From positions 806,001 through 870,000 of the forward strand of contig NZ_CP113264.1 in assembly GCF_026642255.1 (NCBI RefSeq): a DNA stretch of 64,000 nucleotides, given 5' to 3'. A program made the position numbers and the translations under genes. This document shows, piece by piece, positions 16,188-25,527 of the stretch (the stretch's first letter is position 1; every line of letters starts with the position of its first letter). The notes under the pieces are model-generated. The model ran no database searches and was not told the origin of the DNA. It saw nothing but the letters and a program-made list of their open reading frames with translations. The DNA is from Streptomonospora nanhaiensis. Lineage in GTDB: Bacteria; Actinomycetota; Actinomycetes; Streptosporangiales; Streptosporangiaceae.

Positions 16188-16820
16188 TCACACGGTGTCG
16201 TCTCCCCCGGGCCACACCCCGCCCGCGAACACGCGCAGGCCGCCGCCGGGTGTGAGGACGGCGTCCACCGGCCGGTCGTGCGGCTCGGCGGGCAGGGAGT
16301 CCACGAGTTCGTCGTCGTGCACCAGGGCGATCGCCGGGGTGTGCGGGCCCTTGTGCGCGAGTGCGCGGTCGTAGCAGCCGGCGCCCCGGCCGAGCCGGTT
16401 CCCGTTCCGGTCCACGGCGAGGGCGGGGCAGACCACGGCGTCCGCCCGGGCGAGCGCCCCGGGGCCGTAGCGGTGCCCGGTGGGCTCCACCAGGCCGTGC
16501 CCGGCCGGGGCCAGGCCCTCGGGCCCGTCGAAGGCCGCCCAGTCCAGGTCGCCGCCGGGCAGGAACACGGGCAGCAGCACGTACGTGCCGCGCTTCCACA
16601 GGGCCGTCACCAGCTTGCGGGTGCCGGGTTCCCCGCCGACGGAGTAGTAGCACGCGACCGTCCCGCCCATGGCGAGCCACGGGACGCCCATCAGGGCGTC
16701 CCGGACCGCCGACCCGACCCGCGCGCGCTCCTCCGCGCCCCGGGCCCGCCGCCGGGCGAGGACGTCCCCGCGCAGCCGGGCCTTCTCCGACGGACCGCCG
16801 TCACCGCTGCTCCCGCTCAT
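16188..16820 (-). CDS. 5-formyltetrahydrofolate cyclo-ligase
   Basis: A 210-residue enzyme that uses ATP to convert 5-formyl-THF to 5,10-methenyl-THF in the cytoplasm, returning stored folate to one-carbon metabolism. Visible motifs: the basic start EKARLRGDVLARRRARG, the substrate strand VACYYSVGGEPGTRKL and the signature NRLGRGAGCYDRAL followed by IALVHDDELVDSLPAEPHDRPVDAVLTP. Start ATG 16820. It is divergent from galU across 204 bases, the usual arrangement in actinobacteria. Confidence 0.9.
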   Translation of the reverse strand: MSGSSGDGGPSEKARLRGDVLARRRARGAEERARVGSAVRDALMGVPWLAMGGTVACYYSVGGEPGTRKLVTALWKRGTYVLLPVFLPGGDLDWAAFDGPEGLAPAGHGLVEPTGHRYGPGALARADAVVCPALAVDRNGNRLGRGAGCYDRALAHKGPHTPAIALVHDDELVDSLPAEPHDRPVDAVLTPGGGLRVFAGGVWPGGDDTV

Positions 16821-17024
16821 GGGGCCAGTGTGGCAGCGGGACGGACCGGGCGGCGAGGGGGCCGCTCCCGCCGGGGCGGTCCGGGCGCGTCCGGCGGAGC
16901 CTGCCCCGGGCGGTGAACGCCCGGTGGCGGTTTGCGCTCCGCCGCCCGAAAGAGCGGGGACTTCTTGGCGCCCGGCCGGGCGTCGGGGCGCCGAGACGGC
17001 CGGGGACTGTCCTAAAGTGCCGAC

Positions 17025-17963
17025 ATGAACGACGCCACCGAGCAGAAGCGACCCTCCGCGTCCGCGCCCGTCACCAAGGCGGTCGTGCCCGCGGCCGGCC
17101 TGGGCACGCGGTTCCTCCCCGCGACCAAGGCCACGCCCAAGGAGATGCTGCCGATCGTGGACAAGCCCGCGATCCAGTACGTCGTGGAGGAGGCGGTCGC
17201 CGCCGACCTCAAGGACGTCCTGATGATCACGGGACGCAGCAAGCGCTCCATCGAGGACCACTTCGACAGGGCCTACGAGCTGGAGGAGGCACTGGAGGCC
17301 AAGGGCGACGACGCCCGGCTGCGCTCGGTGCGCGAGTCCAGCGACCTCGCCCAGGTCCACTACGTCCGCCAGGGGGAGCCCAGGGGGCTCGGCCACGCGG
17401 TCCTGTGCGCGGAGGCGCACGTGGGCGACAACCCGTTCGCCGTGCTGCTCGGTGACGACCTCATCGAGTCGGCCGACCTGCTGCGCCGCATGATCGAGGT
17501 GCGGGAGAGGCGCGGGGGCAGCGTCGTCGCCCTCATGGAGGTGGAGCCCGAGCAGGTCTCCCTGTACGGGTGCGCGGGCATCGAGCCCACCGACGAGGAG
17601 GACGTCGTCGCCGTCACCGACCTGGTCGAGAAGCCCGCGCCGGAGCACGCCCCGAGCCGCTGGGCGATCATCGGCCGCTACGTCTGTGATCCGGCGGTCT
17701 TCCCCGTCCTGCACGAGACCCCGCCCGGCCGCGGAGGGGAGATCCAGCTCACCGACGCCCTGCGCGAGCTCGCCCGGCGCAAGCCCGAGGACGGCGGGAC
17801 CGTGCACGGCGTCCTGTTCCGCGGCCGCCGCTACGACACGGGGAACAAGGCCGACTACATCCGCACGGTGGTGGACTTCGCCTGCCGCCGGCCCGACCTC
17901 GCGGACGAGCTCCTGCCGTGGCTGCGCGACTTCGTCGAGCGCCAGGACGCCGGACGCCCCTGA
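17025..17963 (+). CDS. galU: UTP-glucose-1-phosphate uridylyltransferase
   Basis: A 312-residue nucleotidyltransferase making UDP-glucose from UTP and glucose 1-phosphate for cell envelope and trehalose synthesis. The signature PAAGLGTRFLPATKATPKEM and IVDKPAIQYVVEEAV bind nucleotide and phosphates; FAVLLGDDLI carries the metal aspartate, and GEIQLTDALREL and YDTGNKADYIR are typical of GalU. Start ATG 17025. It heads the conserved actinobacterial block galU-glp-rimJ-glpR, here with moaC and moaB added. Confidence 0.95.
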   Translation: MNDATEQKRPSASAPVTKAVVPAAGLGTRFLPATKATPKEMLPIVDKPAIQYVVEEAVAADLKDVLMITGRSKRSIEDHFDRAYELEEALEAKGDDARLRSVRESSDLAQVHYVRQGEPRGLGHAVLCAEAHVGDNPFAVLLGDDLIESADLLRRMIEVRERRGGSVVALMEVEPEQVSLYGCAGIEPTDEEDVVAVTDLVEKPAPEHAPSRWAIIGRYVCDPAVFPVLHETPPGRGGEIQLTDALRELARRKPEDGGTVHGVLFRGRRYDTGNKADYIRTVVDFACRRPDLADELLPWLRDFVERQDAGRP

Positions 17964-18119
17964 CCCGCACCGGGGGCGCCCGCCCGCGGGCCCGGCACGG
18001 CCCGGCGGCGCCGGGAGGCCGCGCACACGGGGCCGGACGTGGTGACAATGGGATGCGCATCAACTCCTGAGGGAGGGGAGACGCTCCGCCCCAGGAACCG
18101 CGACAACGGAGGAACCCCC

Positions 18120-19352
18120 GTGAAGAGCGTCGAACAGCACGTCGCCGACGTCCTGGCACTGATCGCCGACCCGCAGCCCACCGAGCTGGACCTGCTCCGG
18201 GCACACGGCTCGGTGCTCGCCGAGACCGTCACCTCGCCGGTGTCGCTGCCGGGCTTCGACAACTCGGCCATGGACGGGTACGCCGTGTGCGCCGCCGACC
18301 TGGAGCCGGCCACGGCCGACTCCCCGGTCCGCCTGCCGGTGGTCGGCGACATCCCCGCCGGCGACCCCTCCCCCGCGGCGGTCCGCCCGGGCCTGTGCGC
18401 GCGCATCATGACCGGTGCTCCGATGCCCTCCGGGGCGGACGCGGTCGTGCCGGTCGAGTGGACCGACGGCGGCGTGGCCACGGTGGCCGTCGACCGCCCG
18501 GTCCGCGTCGGCAACGCGGTGCGCCCGGCCGGGGGCGACGTGGTCGAGGGCGCGGTCGTGCTCCGGCCGGGCGGGCGCATCGGCGCGGGGGAGATGGGCG
18601 TGCTGGCGGCCGTCGGCCGCCGCTCGGTGTCCGTGTACCCCCGGCCGCGCGTCGTCGTGCTCTCCACCGGTGAGGAGCTGGTCGAGCCGGGGCGCCCGCT
18701 CGGGCCCGGCCAGATCTGGGAGTCCAACAGCTTCATGATCGCGGCGGCCGCCCGCGACGCCGGGTGCGAGGTCCACCGCCACGGTTTCGTCGGGGACGAC
18801 CCCCGGACGGTGCTGGACACGCTGGAGGGCCTGCTGGTGCGGGCCGACATCGTGATCACGACCGGCGGTGTGAGCATGGGCGCGTACGACGTCGTCAAGG
18901 AGGTGCTCACGCGGGAGGGCACCGTGGAGTTCACACAGGTGGCGATGCAGCCGGGCAAGCCCCAGGGCTTCGGGGCGATCGGCCCGGACCGGACCCCGAT
19001 CGTCACCCTCCCGGGCAACCCCGTGAGCGCCTTCGTGTCGTTCCAGATCTTCGTCCTCCCCGCGCTGCGCCGCCTGCGCGGGCTCGACCCCCGGGGGCTG
19101 CCGACCGCGCGCGCGGTCCTCACCGCCCCTGTGACCTCGCCGAAGGGCCGCCGCTCCTACCTGCGCGGCGTCCTGGAGGAGTCGCCGCACGGGCGCGAGG
19201 CCGCCCCCACGGTGTCCCCGGCCCTGCGCCAGGACTCCCACCAGCTCTCCGCGCTCGCCGGGGCCAACGCGCTGATCGTCGTGCCGGAGGAGACCACGGA
19301 GCTGGCCGCGGGCGGAGCCGTCGACGTGGTGCGCCTCCCCGATCCCGCCTGA
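18120..19352 (+). CDS. MoeA-family molybdopterin molybdotransferase / Glp-like divisome protein
   Basis: A 410-residue gephyrin-like protein. MoeA motifs are intact: PGFDNSAMDGYAV, TGAPMPSGADAVVPVE, STGEELVEPG, TTGGVSMGAYDVVKEVL and LPGNPVSAFVSF. MoeA inserts molybdate into adenylylated molybdopterin. In this genomic position (after galU, before rimJ and a GlpR/SepX membrane protein) the corynebacterial homologue, Glp, was shown to bind FtsZ and the receptor GlpR in cell division. Here moaC and moaB follow, so a true cofactor role is also possible. Start GTG 18120, with GGAGGAA upstream. Confidence 0.88.
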   Translation: MKSVEQHVADVLALIADPQPTELDLLRAHGSVLAETVTSPVSLPGFDNSAMDGYAVCAADLEPATADSPVRLPVVGDIPAGDPSPAAVRPGLCARIMTGAPMPSGADAVVPVEWTDGGVATVAVDRPVRVGNAVRPAGGDVVEGAVVLRPGGRIGAGEMGVLAAVGRRSVSVYPRPRVVVLSTGEELVEPGRPLGPGQIWESNSFMIAAAARDAGCEVHRHGFVGDDPRTVLDTLEGLLVRADIVITTGGVSMGAYDVVKEVLTREGTVEFTQVAMQPGKPQGFGAIGPDRTPIVTLPGNPVSAFVSFQIFVLPALRRLRGLDPRGLPTARAVLTAPVTSPKGRRSYLRGVLEESPHGREAAPTVSPALRQDSHQLSALAGANALIVVPEETTELAAGGAVDVVRLPDPA

Positions 19353-19522
19353 GGGGCGGCCCGCGCGTCCGGCCTCCCCCGGGTGCGGCGGTCCGGGAGT
19401 TCGCGGATCGGTGGGCGGACCGTCGCCGGGGTGCCGTACGGTCGTGGATGGCGCGCCGCGGCGCGCCCGGACACCGCCGTCCCGGCCGTGTTCCGCGTAC
19501 GAGCGCAGAAGCTGGCGGACCG

Positions 19523-20024
<502 letters not shown>

Positions 20025-20041
<17 letters not shown>

Positions 20042-20552
20042 GCCGGGGGGCCGTACGCGCCGCGTCGCGGTGGTGACGGCGTCCAACCGGGCGGCGGCCG
20101 GGGTCTACCCGGACCGGTCGGGGCCCGTGGTCGCCGACCGGCTGCGCGCCGCGGGCTTCGCGGTCGTCGGTCCGTGGGTGGTTCCGGACGGGGCCCCGGT
20201 GGCGGAGGCGATCTCCCGGGCCCTGGACGAGGGGGCCGACGCGGTCGTCACGACCGGAGGCACGGGGCTCACGCCGCAGGACCTCACGCCCCAGGCGACC
20301 CGGCCCCTGCTGTCGTACGAGATCCCGGGGATCGCCGAGGCGCTGCGCGCGGCGGGCCGTGACAAGGGCGTGCCCACCGCGATCCTGTCGCGGGGGCTGG
20401 CCGGGGTGGCGGAGAGGGGAGGCCACCGGATGCTCGTGGTCAACCTGCCCGGTTCCCGGGGAGGCGCGAACGACGGGATGGACGTGCTGGAGCCGGTGCT
20501 CGGCCATGCCTTGGACCAACTGCGTGGCGGAGATCACGCCCGCCCCGAATGA
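20025..20552 (+). CDS. MogA/MoaB-family molybdenum cofactor protein
   Basis: A 175-residue protein that binds molybdopterin and adenylylates it before molybdenum insertion. Motifs: VAVVTASNRAAAGVYPDRSG, DAVVTTGGTGLTPQDLTP (the TTGGTG loop), VVNLPGSRGG and MDVLEPVLGHALDQL. The GTG at 20025 overlaps moaC; a second GTG at 20034 is also possible. Coupled translation with moaC is likely. Confidence 0.9.
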
Positions 20553-20802
20553 CGCCGAACAATGACCGGAATCACAGGCCGGGCATTCCGTCCCTCGATC
20601 ATTCTTTGACCTTGGATCGCTTTTCGGTGCGTGAGTATTGGAGTTAGGAATCAGCCGATTCCCGCGTTGTGAGAGTGACGCCCGCCACGTCACCCGTGCG
20701 GAGTGGAATACTGGAACCCGTCACCGACGCGGGGGGTCCGGCGCCTCCGTCCCCGGTGGCGCGCCCCCGGGCGGTGGCGCCGGGGGGATCGAAGGGACGG
20801 TC

Positions 20803-21510
20803 GTGAATCGCAGACAAGGGTGGCCCGTCACTCTGGAGGAGGGGCCGGTCGCGCTCAGACCCCTGCGGCTCCGCGACGCCGTCGCACTGCGTGACACCCG
20901 CTCGCGCAACGAGGAGTGGCTGCGTCCGTGGGAGCCCACGTATCCCGAGATGCCGCTGCGCACCACGGGGCTGGCGCCCTACGTCGCGATGCTCCAGTCC
21001 ATCCGGAGAGAGGCCAGACAGGGCCTGTCCATGCCGTGGTCGGTGACCTACGACGGCCGGTTCGTCGGCCAGCTCACGGTGGGCGCCATCGTGTGGGGCT
21101 CGGCGCGTTCGGCCCAGGTCGGCTACTGGATCGACAGCGCCTACGCAGGCCGGGGCGTCACCCCGACGGCGGTCGCGCTCGCGGTCGACCACGCGTTCTT
21201 CGGGGTCGGCCTCCACCGGATCGAGGCCAACATCCGCCCGGAGAACCGGGCGAGCAGGCGGGTGGTCGCCAAGCTGGGGTTCCGGGACGAGGGGGTGCGC
21301 AGGCGCCAGCTGCACATCGACGGGGCATGGCGCGACCACATCTGCTACGCGATCACGTCGGAGGAGGTCCCCCAGGGAATGCTGCGCCGCTGGCGCGACG
21401 GGTCGTCCTCGGGGTCCGGTTCCGGCCCCGGTTCCGCTTTGGGGCCACAGGGCCCGAACGGCGGCGGAGATCCGCGGGACCCGGCGAGTCCGCAGTCCGG
21501 GGCGAACTGA
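20803..21510 (+). CDS. GNAT-family N-acetyltransferase (RimJ-like)
   Basis: A 235-residue acetyltransferase of the RimJ/RimL class. N-terminal substrate region VALRPLRLRDAVALRDTRSR; acetyl-CoA loop YWIDSAYAGRGVTPTAVALA; C-terminal IEANIRPENRASRRVVAKLGF. RimJ-like enzymes acetylate protein N-termini. Start GTG 20803 after GAAGGGA. The last 30 residues are Ser/Gly/Pro-rich. In actinobacteria this gene sits between moeA/glp and glpR, as here, but its link to division is not shown. Confidence 0.85.
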   Translation: MNRRQGWPVTLEEGPVALRPLRLRDAVALRDTRSRNEEWLRPWEPTYPEMPLRTTGLAPYVAMLQSIRREARQGLSMPWSVTYDGRFVGQLTVGAIVWGSARSAQVGYWIDSAYAGRGVTPTAVALAVDHAFFGVGLHRIEANIRPENRASRRVVAKLGFRDEGVRRRQLHIDGAWRDHICYAITSEEVPQGMLRRWRDGSSSGSGSGPGSALGPQGPNGGGDPRDPASPQSGAN

Positions 21511-21914
21511 ACGTGGCACGATCACGGTTGCGCTCGGCGTCTAAACCTCGCTTTAGCGACATTGACTCATTACTTTGCGTTGAATTGGGACTGCGCTCCG
21601 CAGTCAACTACTGACCTGCGTTTTTACCCCCGGGCGTCGGGCGGCCGAAACTGGGGGTCCACAATCTTGCGACACTCCGGTCGGAATGTGGCGCATTTAT
21701 GGACACGGGGTCGTACCGTGCGGAACATAGACGCATTGACGATGCGGCCAACGCGTGGATATGGCTCCCGGGAATCACCCCGGACCCGAGGCGGGTCCGG
21801 AACGATGTCCCAGCGGGAGACGTCTCTACATCCGGGAGGACCGGGGGTACCACGCGACGCGGTGTCGACGACGTGTCGATCAACGTCCAGTGGCCGTCAT
21901 CGTGAGGAGGGGTG
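21511..21914. other. 404-base intergenic region before the GlpR/SepX gene
   Basis: Noticeably less GC-rich in the first half than its surroundings. Contains a 7-base inverted repeat GACTGCG-CTC-CGCAGTC (21589-21605), perhaps the rimJ terminator, then the promoter region of the membrane protein gene. No convincing reading frame. Confidence 0.5.
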
Positions 21915-22568
21915 ATGAGCAGCTCTCCTCTGTACCTGGCCATCGTGGTGGTGTGGCTCATAGTCCTTGTGCCGATGTTGTTGCGCAAGGACTCCGCGGA
22001 GGTCGTCTACGACGAGCAGCGCGGGGACGACGAGGGTCCCGGCGAGCCCGGCGCCGACGGGCCCGGGGAGGACGTCGACGGCCGGGCCGACGACGAAGAC
22101 CCCGACCTGACCGAGACCCAGGTCATCCACCGGGACGACCTGGAGCCCGATCCCGGGGTGCGCGGCGCGCAGGAGATCGACCGGGCCCGGGAGCAGTACC
22201 GGGCCGGCCGCGAGCCGCGTGCGCGGGTGATCGCCCGCCGCCGGCGCCGCACCAGCGTGCTCACGCTGGTGACCGTCGCCACGGCCGCCGCCGTCTCGCT
22301 GGGGCTGGGGCCGTGGTGGGTGATCGCCCCGCCGGTGCTCCTGCTCTCCGGGCACCTGATCCTCCTCCGGGAGGCGGCCAAGGCCGACGCCGAGCAGCGG
22401 GAGGCGGCCGCGCGGGCCCGCCGCAGGGCCGTGCTCCGCGCCCGCAGGGCCGAGGAGGAGCAGCGCGTCGACGCCGAGCGCGAGGCCAAGGTCATCGCCC
22501 TCCAGGAGCGGCGCAGCCAGGTGTACGACCAGTACGCGGACGCGCGTCTGCGAGCCGCCGGGGACTGA
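21915..22568 (+). CDS. GlpR/SepX-like divisome membrane protein
   Basis: A 217-residue membrane protein. It starts with a transmembrane helix right at the N-terminus (LYLAIVVVWLIVLVPMLL), then an acidic linker (about residues 27-80), an Arg-rich patch and two more helices (VLTLVTVATAAAVSLGLGPWW, VIAPPVLLLSGHLILL). A highly charged C-terminal helix follows (AAARARRRAVLRARRAEEEQ). Helix, acidic loop, two helices and charged tail, together with the galU-glp-rimJ neighbourhood, match the division receptor called GlpR in Corynebacterium and SepX in Streptomyces. Start ATG 21915 behind GAGGAGGGG. Confidence 0.8.
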   Translation: MSSSPLYLAIVVVWLIVLVPMLLRKDSAEVVYDEQRGDDEGPGEPGADGPGEDVDGRADDEDPDLTETQVIHRDDLEPDPGVRGAQEIDRAREQYRAGREPRARVIARRRRRTSVLTLVTVATAAAVSLGLGPWWVIAPPVLLLSGHLILLREAAKADAEQREAAARARRRAVLRARRAEEEQRVDAEREAKVIALQERRSQVYDQYADARLRAAGD

Positions 22569-22636
22569 TCCCGGCCCGGGGTGGAACGGTCGGTTCGGAC
22601 CACCCCGGGATTCCTGCTATCGTTTAACTCGTCTTC

Positions 22637-22713
22637 GGGGCTATGGCGCAGTCCGGTAGCGCACCTCGTTCGCATCGAGGGGGTCTGGGGTTCAAATCCC
22701 CATAGCTCCACCA
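22637..22713 (+). tRNA. tRNA-Ala (anticodon CGC), CCA encoded
   Basis: A cloverleaf of 74 nucleotides plus encoded CCA. Acceptor GGGGCTA/TAGCTCC contains the G3-U70 pair that marks alanine tRNAs. The anticodon stem CCTCG/CGAGG holds loop TTCGCAT (anticodon CGC); the T arm is GGGG-TTCAAAT-CCCC. It reads GCG codons, very frequent here. Confidence 0.95.
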
Positions 22714-22718
22714 GAAGA

Positions 22719-22763
22719 CCAGGCGGGTCACGTCCTTCGGGACGGGCCCGCCTGGATTTTTTT
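22719..22763 (+). terminator. Rho-independent terminator of tRNA-Ala
   Basis: CCAGGCGGG...GTCC-TTCG-GGAC...CCCGCCTGG forms a long stem closed by a TTCG tetraloop and is followed by a run of T (22757-22763), the most classical terminator in the window. Confidence 0.9.
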
Positions 22764-23101
22764 CGCGGCCCGACCGAGGGCGCGTCGAGGGGCCGCCGCC
22801 GCGGCCCCTCCGGTGTGTCCGGGGCGCCCGCGGCCGCCGCTGGACGGGAGAGGCGGAAGGGGCCCGCGCCCGGTCGGACGCGGACCCCTTGCCGTGCGGC
22901 CCCGGACCGAGGGGCACTGCTCTTCCCTGCGGCGGGCGGTCGTTTCCGGACCGGAGCCCCGAGTTTCACCGGCGAAGTGTCCATCCCCTGAGACGGGGCG
23001 GGCCGGTGCCCCACAGACTACCCCCGGGCTCCCGGGGGGTTTCCCGGCAGGAGCCGCCCGTCATCTTCACGCCGGAAACTTACCGGCGTACAGTTCGAGT
23101 C
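22764..23101. other. Intergenic region before the TetR gene
   Basis: 338 very GC-rich bases. Only the palindrome at 23069-23089 is notable (listed separately). No gene seen. Confidence 0.4.
23069..23089 (+). promoter_or_regulatory. Likely TetR autoregulatory operator
   Basis: ACGCCGG-AAACTTA-CCGGCGT: perfect 7-base arms around a 7-base AT-rich centre, ending 12 bases before the ATG of a TetR gene. Size and position suit self-repression. No other gene is close enough to share it. Confidence 0.6.
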
Positions 23102-23731
23102 ATGGCAGACGGATACCACCACGGAAACCTGCGGGCCGCCGTCCTGGAACGGGCCGCGGAGGTCATCGAGAGGGAGGGGCCCTACTCCTTCAGCCTGCGC
23201 TCGCTCGCGGCCGACCTCGGGGTGAGCCACACGGCCCCGCGACACCACTTCGGGAGCCGCGAGGGCGTGCTCAACGCCCTGGCCGTCGAGGGGTTCCGGG
23301 ACCTCGCCGCGCGGCTGAGGGCCGACCGGGAGGCCGGTGGAGGGTTCCTGGAGGCGGGGGTCGAGTACGTGCGGTTCGCCACGGACCGCCCGGCCCACTT
23401 CCAGGTGATGTTCGCGCCCACCCTGCTGGGCGAGGGCGACGAGGAGCTGGAGGCCGCGCGCGAGGCGGCGTTCGCCGAGCTCCAGGGCGGTGTGAGGTCA
23501 CTGGCCGAGGAGGGGCGCCCCGTCGAGGACGGCGCCGCGGCCGTGGTCGCCGGCTGGGCGATCGTGCACGGCATCGCGACCCTCGCCCTCACCGGCAACC
23601 TCGACAGGTCCGGCGTCCGGCGGCTGTTCGAGGACACCGACCTGCTCACCATCACACGCCGGAGCGCGGGGCTCCTGTTCGGCCCGGTGTCCGGCCCCTC
23701 GGGGGGAGTGCCGGGAACCGGGTCCGGCTGA
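23102..23731 (+). CDS. TetR/AcrR-family transcriptional regulator
   Basis: A 209-residue repressor. The N-terminal helix-turn-helix is YSFSLRSLAADLGVSHTAPRHHFGSREGVLNALA (about residues 27-60), preceded by the helix NLRAAVLERAAEVIERE. The C-terminal ligand domain contains FATDRPAHFQVMFAPTL and a hydrophobic helix GWAIVHGIATLALTGNL, as in the TetR_C subgroup. Start ATG 23102. It is flanked by non-coding DNA, so it may regulate only itself and distant targets; ligand unknown. Confidence 0.85.
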   Translation: MADGYHHGNLRAAVLERAAEVIEREGPYSFSLRSLAADLGVSHTAPRHHFGSREGVLNALAVEGFRDLAARLRADREAGGGFLEAGVEYVRFATDRPAHFQVMFAPTLLGEGDEELEAAREAAFAELQGGVRSLAEEGRPVEDGAAAVVAGWAIVHGIATLALTGNLDRSGVRRLFEDTDLLTITRRSAGLLFGPVSGPSGGVPGTGSG

Positions 23732-24627
23732 TCCCGCCGGACGCGGTTCCGCGGCCGTTGCCGGCCCCTGCTGCGGCGACCGCGCCGGGCCCGGTCCCGG
23801 CATCGGCGGAACGGCGCCCGGCGGCCGCGGGCGGGCTCCGCGGCCCGGGTGACGGGAGGCGGACGCCCCGGCGCCCCTGCGGGGGCGCCGGAGGGGCACT
23901 GAGGGGCATCGGGGGGCGCCGGGACCCCCGGGTCGAGGACGCCGACCGCGGGCTCCGGAGGCGGCTCCTCCGGGGCGCCCGGCGTCCGGCGGGACCGCGC
24001 GGGCCGCGGGCGCCGGGCCCGCGTGCGGGAGCCCCCGGCGGGGGACCCGCGGTCCTCCCGACCCCTCCGCTCCCGACCCCTTGGGGCGGGGGCCCCGGCG
24101 CTCCCCGGGGGAGGCCCCCCCGGGGCGGCGGACCAGAAGGGGCTGATGGTTATGAGCCTTAGCGGGTGACCGAAACTCGGCGCCGAGATCCGATCGTCGG
24201 ACGGTCGTCGCCCGGCGTGCCAGGGAGTCCATGACGCGCTGTCACCGTCAGGGGTGACGAGTTCGCGGTGAAAAGATGTGGATACCTCCGTTTTCTGGCA
24301 CTCTGTCCGTGAGATCCTGGATGGTGTCCGCCCGTCACCCTGCGGATTTCGGGGGGAGTCGGTCGAAGAATAGCTCCGGTCTTCACTCGGAGTTCACGTT
24401 CGCCACTGTCGCTCTCTGTTATCCGTGTGGAATGTATTTTGCGGATGGGTGGGCTTGTTTTGGCAGGTCGTGGGGCAGGGTGAGTGTCATGTACATGAAT
24501 AGCAGCCCCTCTGAACTGCGAAGACGCGTCGAGGTCGTTTATGTGGAAGGTGAGCACGGTGATTTTTCCGGTCCCCGTGTCGTAAAACGATGAATGTTTC
24601 ACTCCGGGTCTTGCGTGAACAGAGCAC

Positions 24628-24649
24628 CCCACGACATCGTGGTCGTGGG
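24628..24649 (+). other. Hairpin upstream of the mini-ORF
   Basis: CCCACGAC-ATCGTG-GTCGTGGG, perfect 8-base arms, 32 bases before the ATG of the 16-codon frame. It could be an RNA hairpin or a DNA operator. Confidence 0.45.
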
Positions 24650-24681
24650 ATGGGCTGGAAGCCAAACGAAAGGTAGATGCC

Positions 24682-24732
24682 ATGACCACGCACGCGATGA
24701 CCGTCCGTAACAACGGGTGGTCCTGGCTGTAA
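24682..24732 (+). CDS. Candidate 16-residue leader peptide
   Basis: ATG 24682 to TAA 24732 encodes MTTHAMTVRNNGWSWL, with a purine-rich GAAAGG about 9 bases upstream. Two Trp codons (W-S-W) lie just before the stop. A hairpin (24747-24762) and a strong terminator-like stem (24771-24801) follow immediately. This resembles an amino-acid attenuator, but the next gene is a membrane protein with no known tie to tryptophan. It could also be a free small peptide or chance. Confidence 0.35.
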   Translation: MTTHAMTVRNNGWSWL

Positions 24733-24770
24733 CCAGTCCGCCGAACGGGTTTCACTGAACCCCGAAGCCC

Positions 24771-24801
24771 GGGCCTGTCCGATCCATGATCGGGTGGGCC
24801 C
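24771..24801 (+). terminator. Terminator-like stem after the mini-ORF
   Basis: GGGCC-TGT-CCGATC-CAT-GATCGG-GTG-GGCCC: 6 plus 5 base pairs around a 3-base internal loop, followed by TTCGTCCTT. A smaller stem GGGTT/AACCC (24747-24762) precedes it. It lies 150 bases before the next start, so it could attenuate or end the mini-ORF transcript. Confidence 0.5.
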
Positions 24802-24949
24802 TTCGTCCTTCCGGCGCCCGGTCGGCCCCGCTCCGCCGGCCGACGGTTCGCGGCGCGCTGATTTGACGGCGGACCGCACCGGGTAGGGACACGGACACGA
24901 CCCCCGGTCCGGCCAGGGCCGGGTCCCGCCAACCGTGAAGGGGCGGACC

Positions 24950-25492
24950 GTGCCCGATTCCCCCCAGCCCCCCGGCGGCTACGAGTACCCGGAGGAACCG
25001 GCTCCGGCCGGAGGGTACGAGCCGCCCGGCCCCCGGCCCGAACCCCCGCAGCCGCCTCCGGAGACCACGGTCCGACCGGCCGGGGACGAGGAGGGCGGGC
25101 CGTTGGCCGCGGCGGAGCGCTTCCGGCGCACCACGCCGGCCCGCCTCAGGACGATCCCGGCGCACAGGAGCGGGGGCCACTGGCGGCTGCTCGCCGGGAC
25201 GCTCACCTACGTGATGGTGGTCGGGGGGATGGCCGACTACGTCGAGCCGGAGACCCGCGCCTTCGCCCACCTGGTGTTCTGGCTGCTCATCGCGGTCGCG
25301 TTCGCGGTCACCGTCGTGCGTGAGCGCCGCCACGGGTGGGACCCCGCGCCGCGCTGGCCGTGGGCGGCGGGCGCCGTCGGGGGCGCGCTCGCGGTGGAGG
25401 TGCTCATCCTGGCGTTCGGCTCACCGGCGATCATCACCGGCTCGGTGATCCTGCTCGGCCTGGGCCTGTTCGTGCTCATGCTCGTGGGGTGA
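24950..25492 (+). CDS. Predicted membrane protein with Pro-rich cytoplasmic N-terminus
   Basis: A 180-residue protein. The first 60 residues are Pro/Gly/Glu-rich and disordered (PPGGYEYPEEPAPAGGYEPP), typical of actinobacterial membrane proteins. Four transmembrane helices follow: LLAGTLTYVMVVGGMADYV, AHLVFWLLIAVAFAVTVV, PWAAGAVGGALAVEVLILAF and IITGSVILLGLGLFVLML. No family recognised. Start GTG 24950 after AAGGGG; a GTG at 24935 is in frame but lacks a site. It sits downstream of the mini-ORF and hairpins and is convergent with tatB. Confidence 0.65.
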   Translation: MPDSPQPPGGYEYPEEPAPAGGYEPPGPRPEPPQPPPETTVRPAGDEEGGPLAAAERFRRTTPARLRTIPAHRSGGHWRLLAGTLTYVMVVGGMADYVEPETRAFAHLVFWLLIAVAFAVTVVRERRHGWDPAPRWPWAAGAVGGALAVEVLILAFGSPAIITGSVILLGLGLFVLMLVG

Positions 25493-25527
25493 GGGCGCGG
25501 GGAGGGCCGGCTGCGGAGCGGACGGGG

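Larger units (their letters stand above)
23732..24949. other. 1.2-kb gene-poor stretch with a sharp composition change
   Basis: The first 400 bases (to about 24130) are extreme in G and C with short repeats and no frame I trust. From about 24140 to 24730 the DNA is much richer in A and T, with many frames open but none with the codon bias of this genome. It contains the mini-ORF and hairpins at 24628-24801 listed separately, then the upstream region of a membrane protein gene. It may be a regulatory RNA locus or a decayed insertion. Confidence 0.5.

Noticed and set aside
24276..24593. 105-codon plus-strand frame in the AT-rich gap
   Set aside because: Codon third positions are not GC-biased, there is no good ribosome site and no recognisable domain.
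24159..24932. 257-codon minus-strand frame
   Set aside because: It crosses the hairpins and mini-ORF and shows no domain or codon bias.
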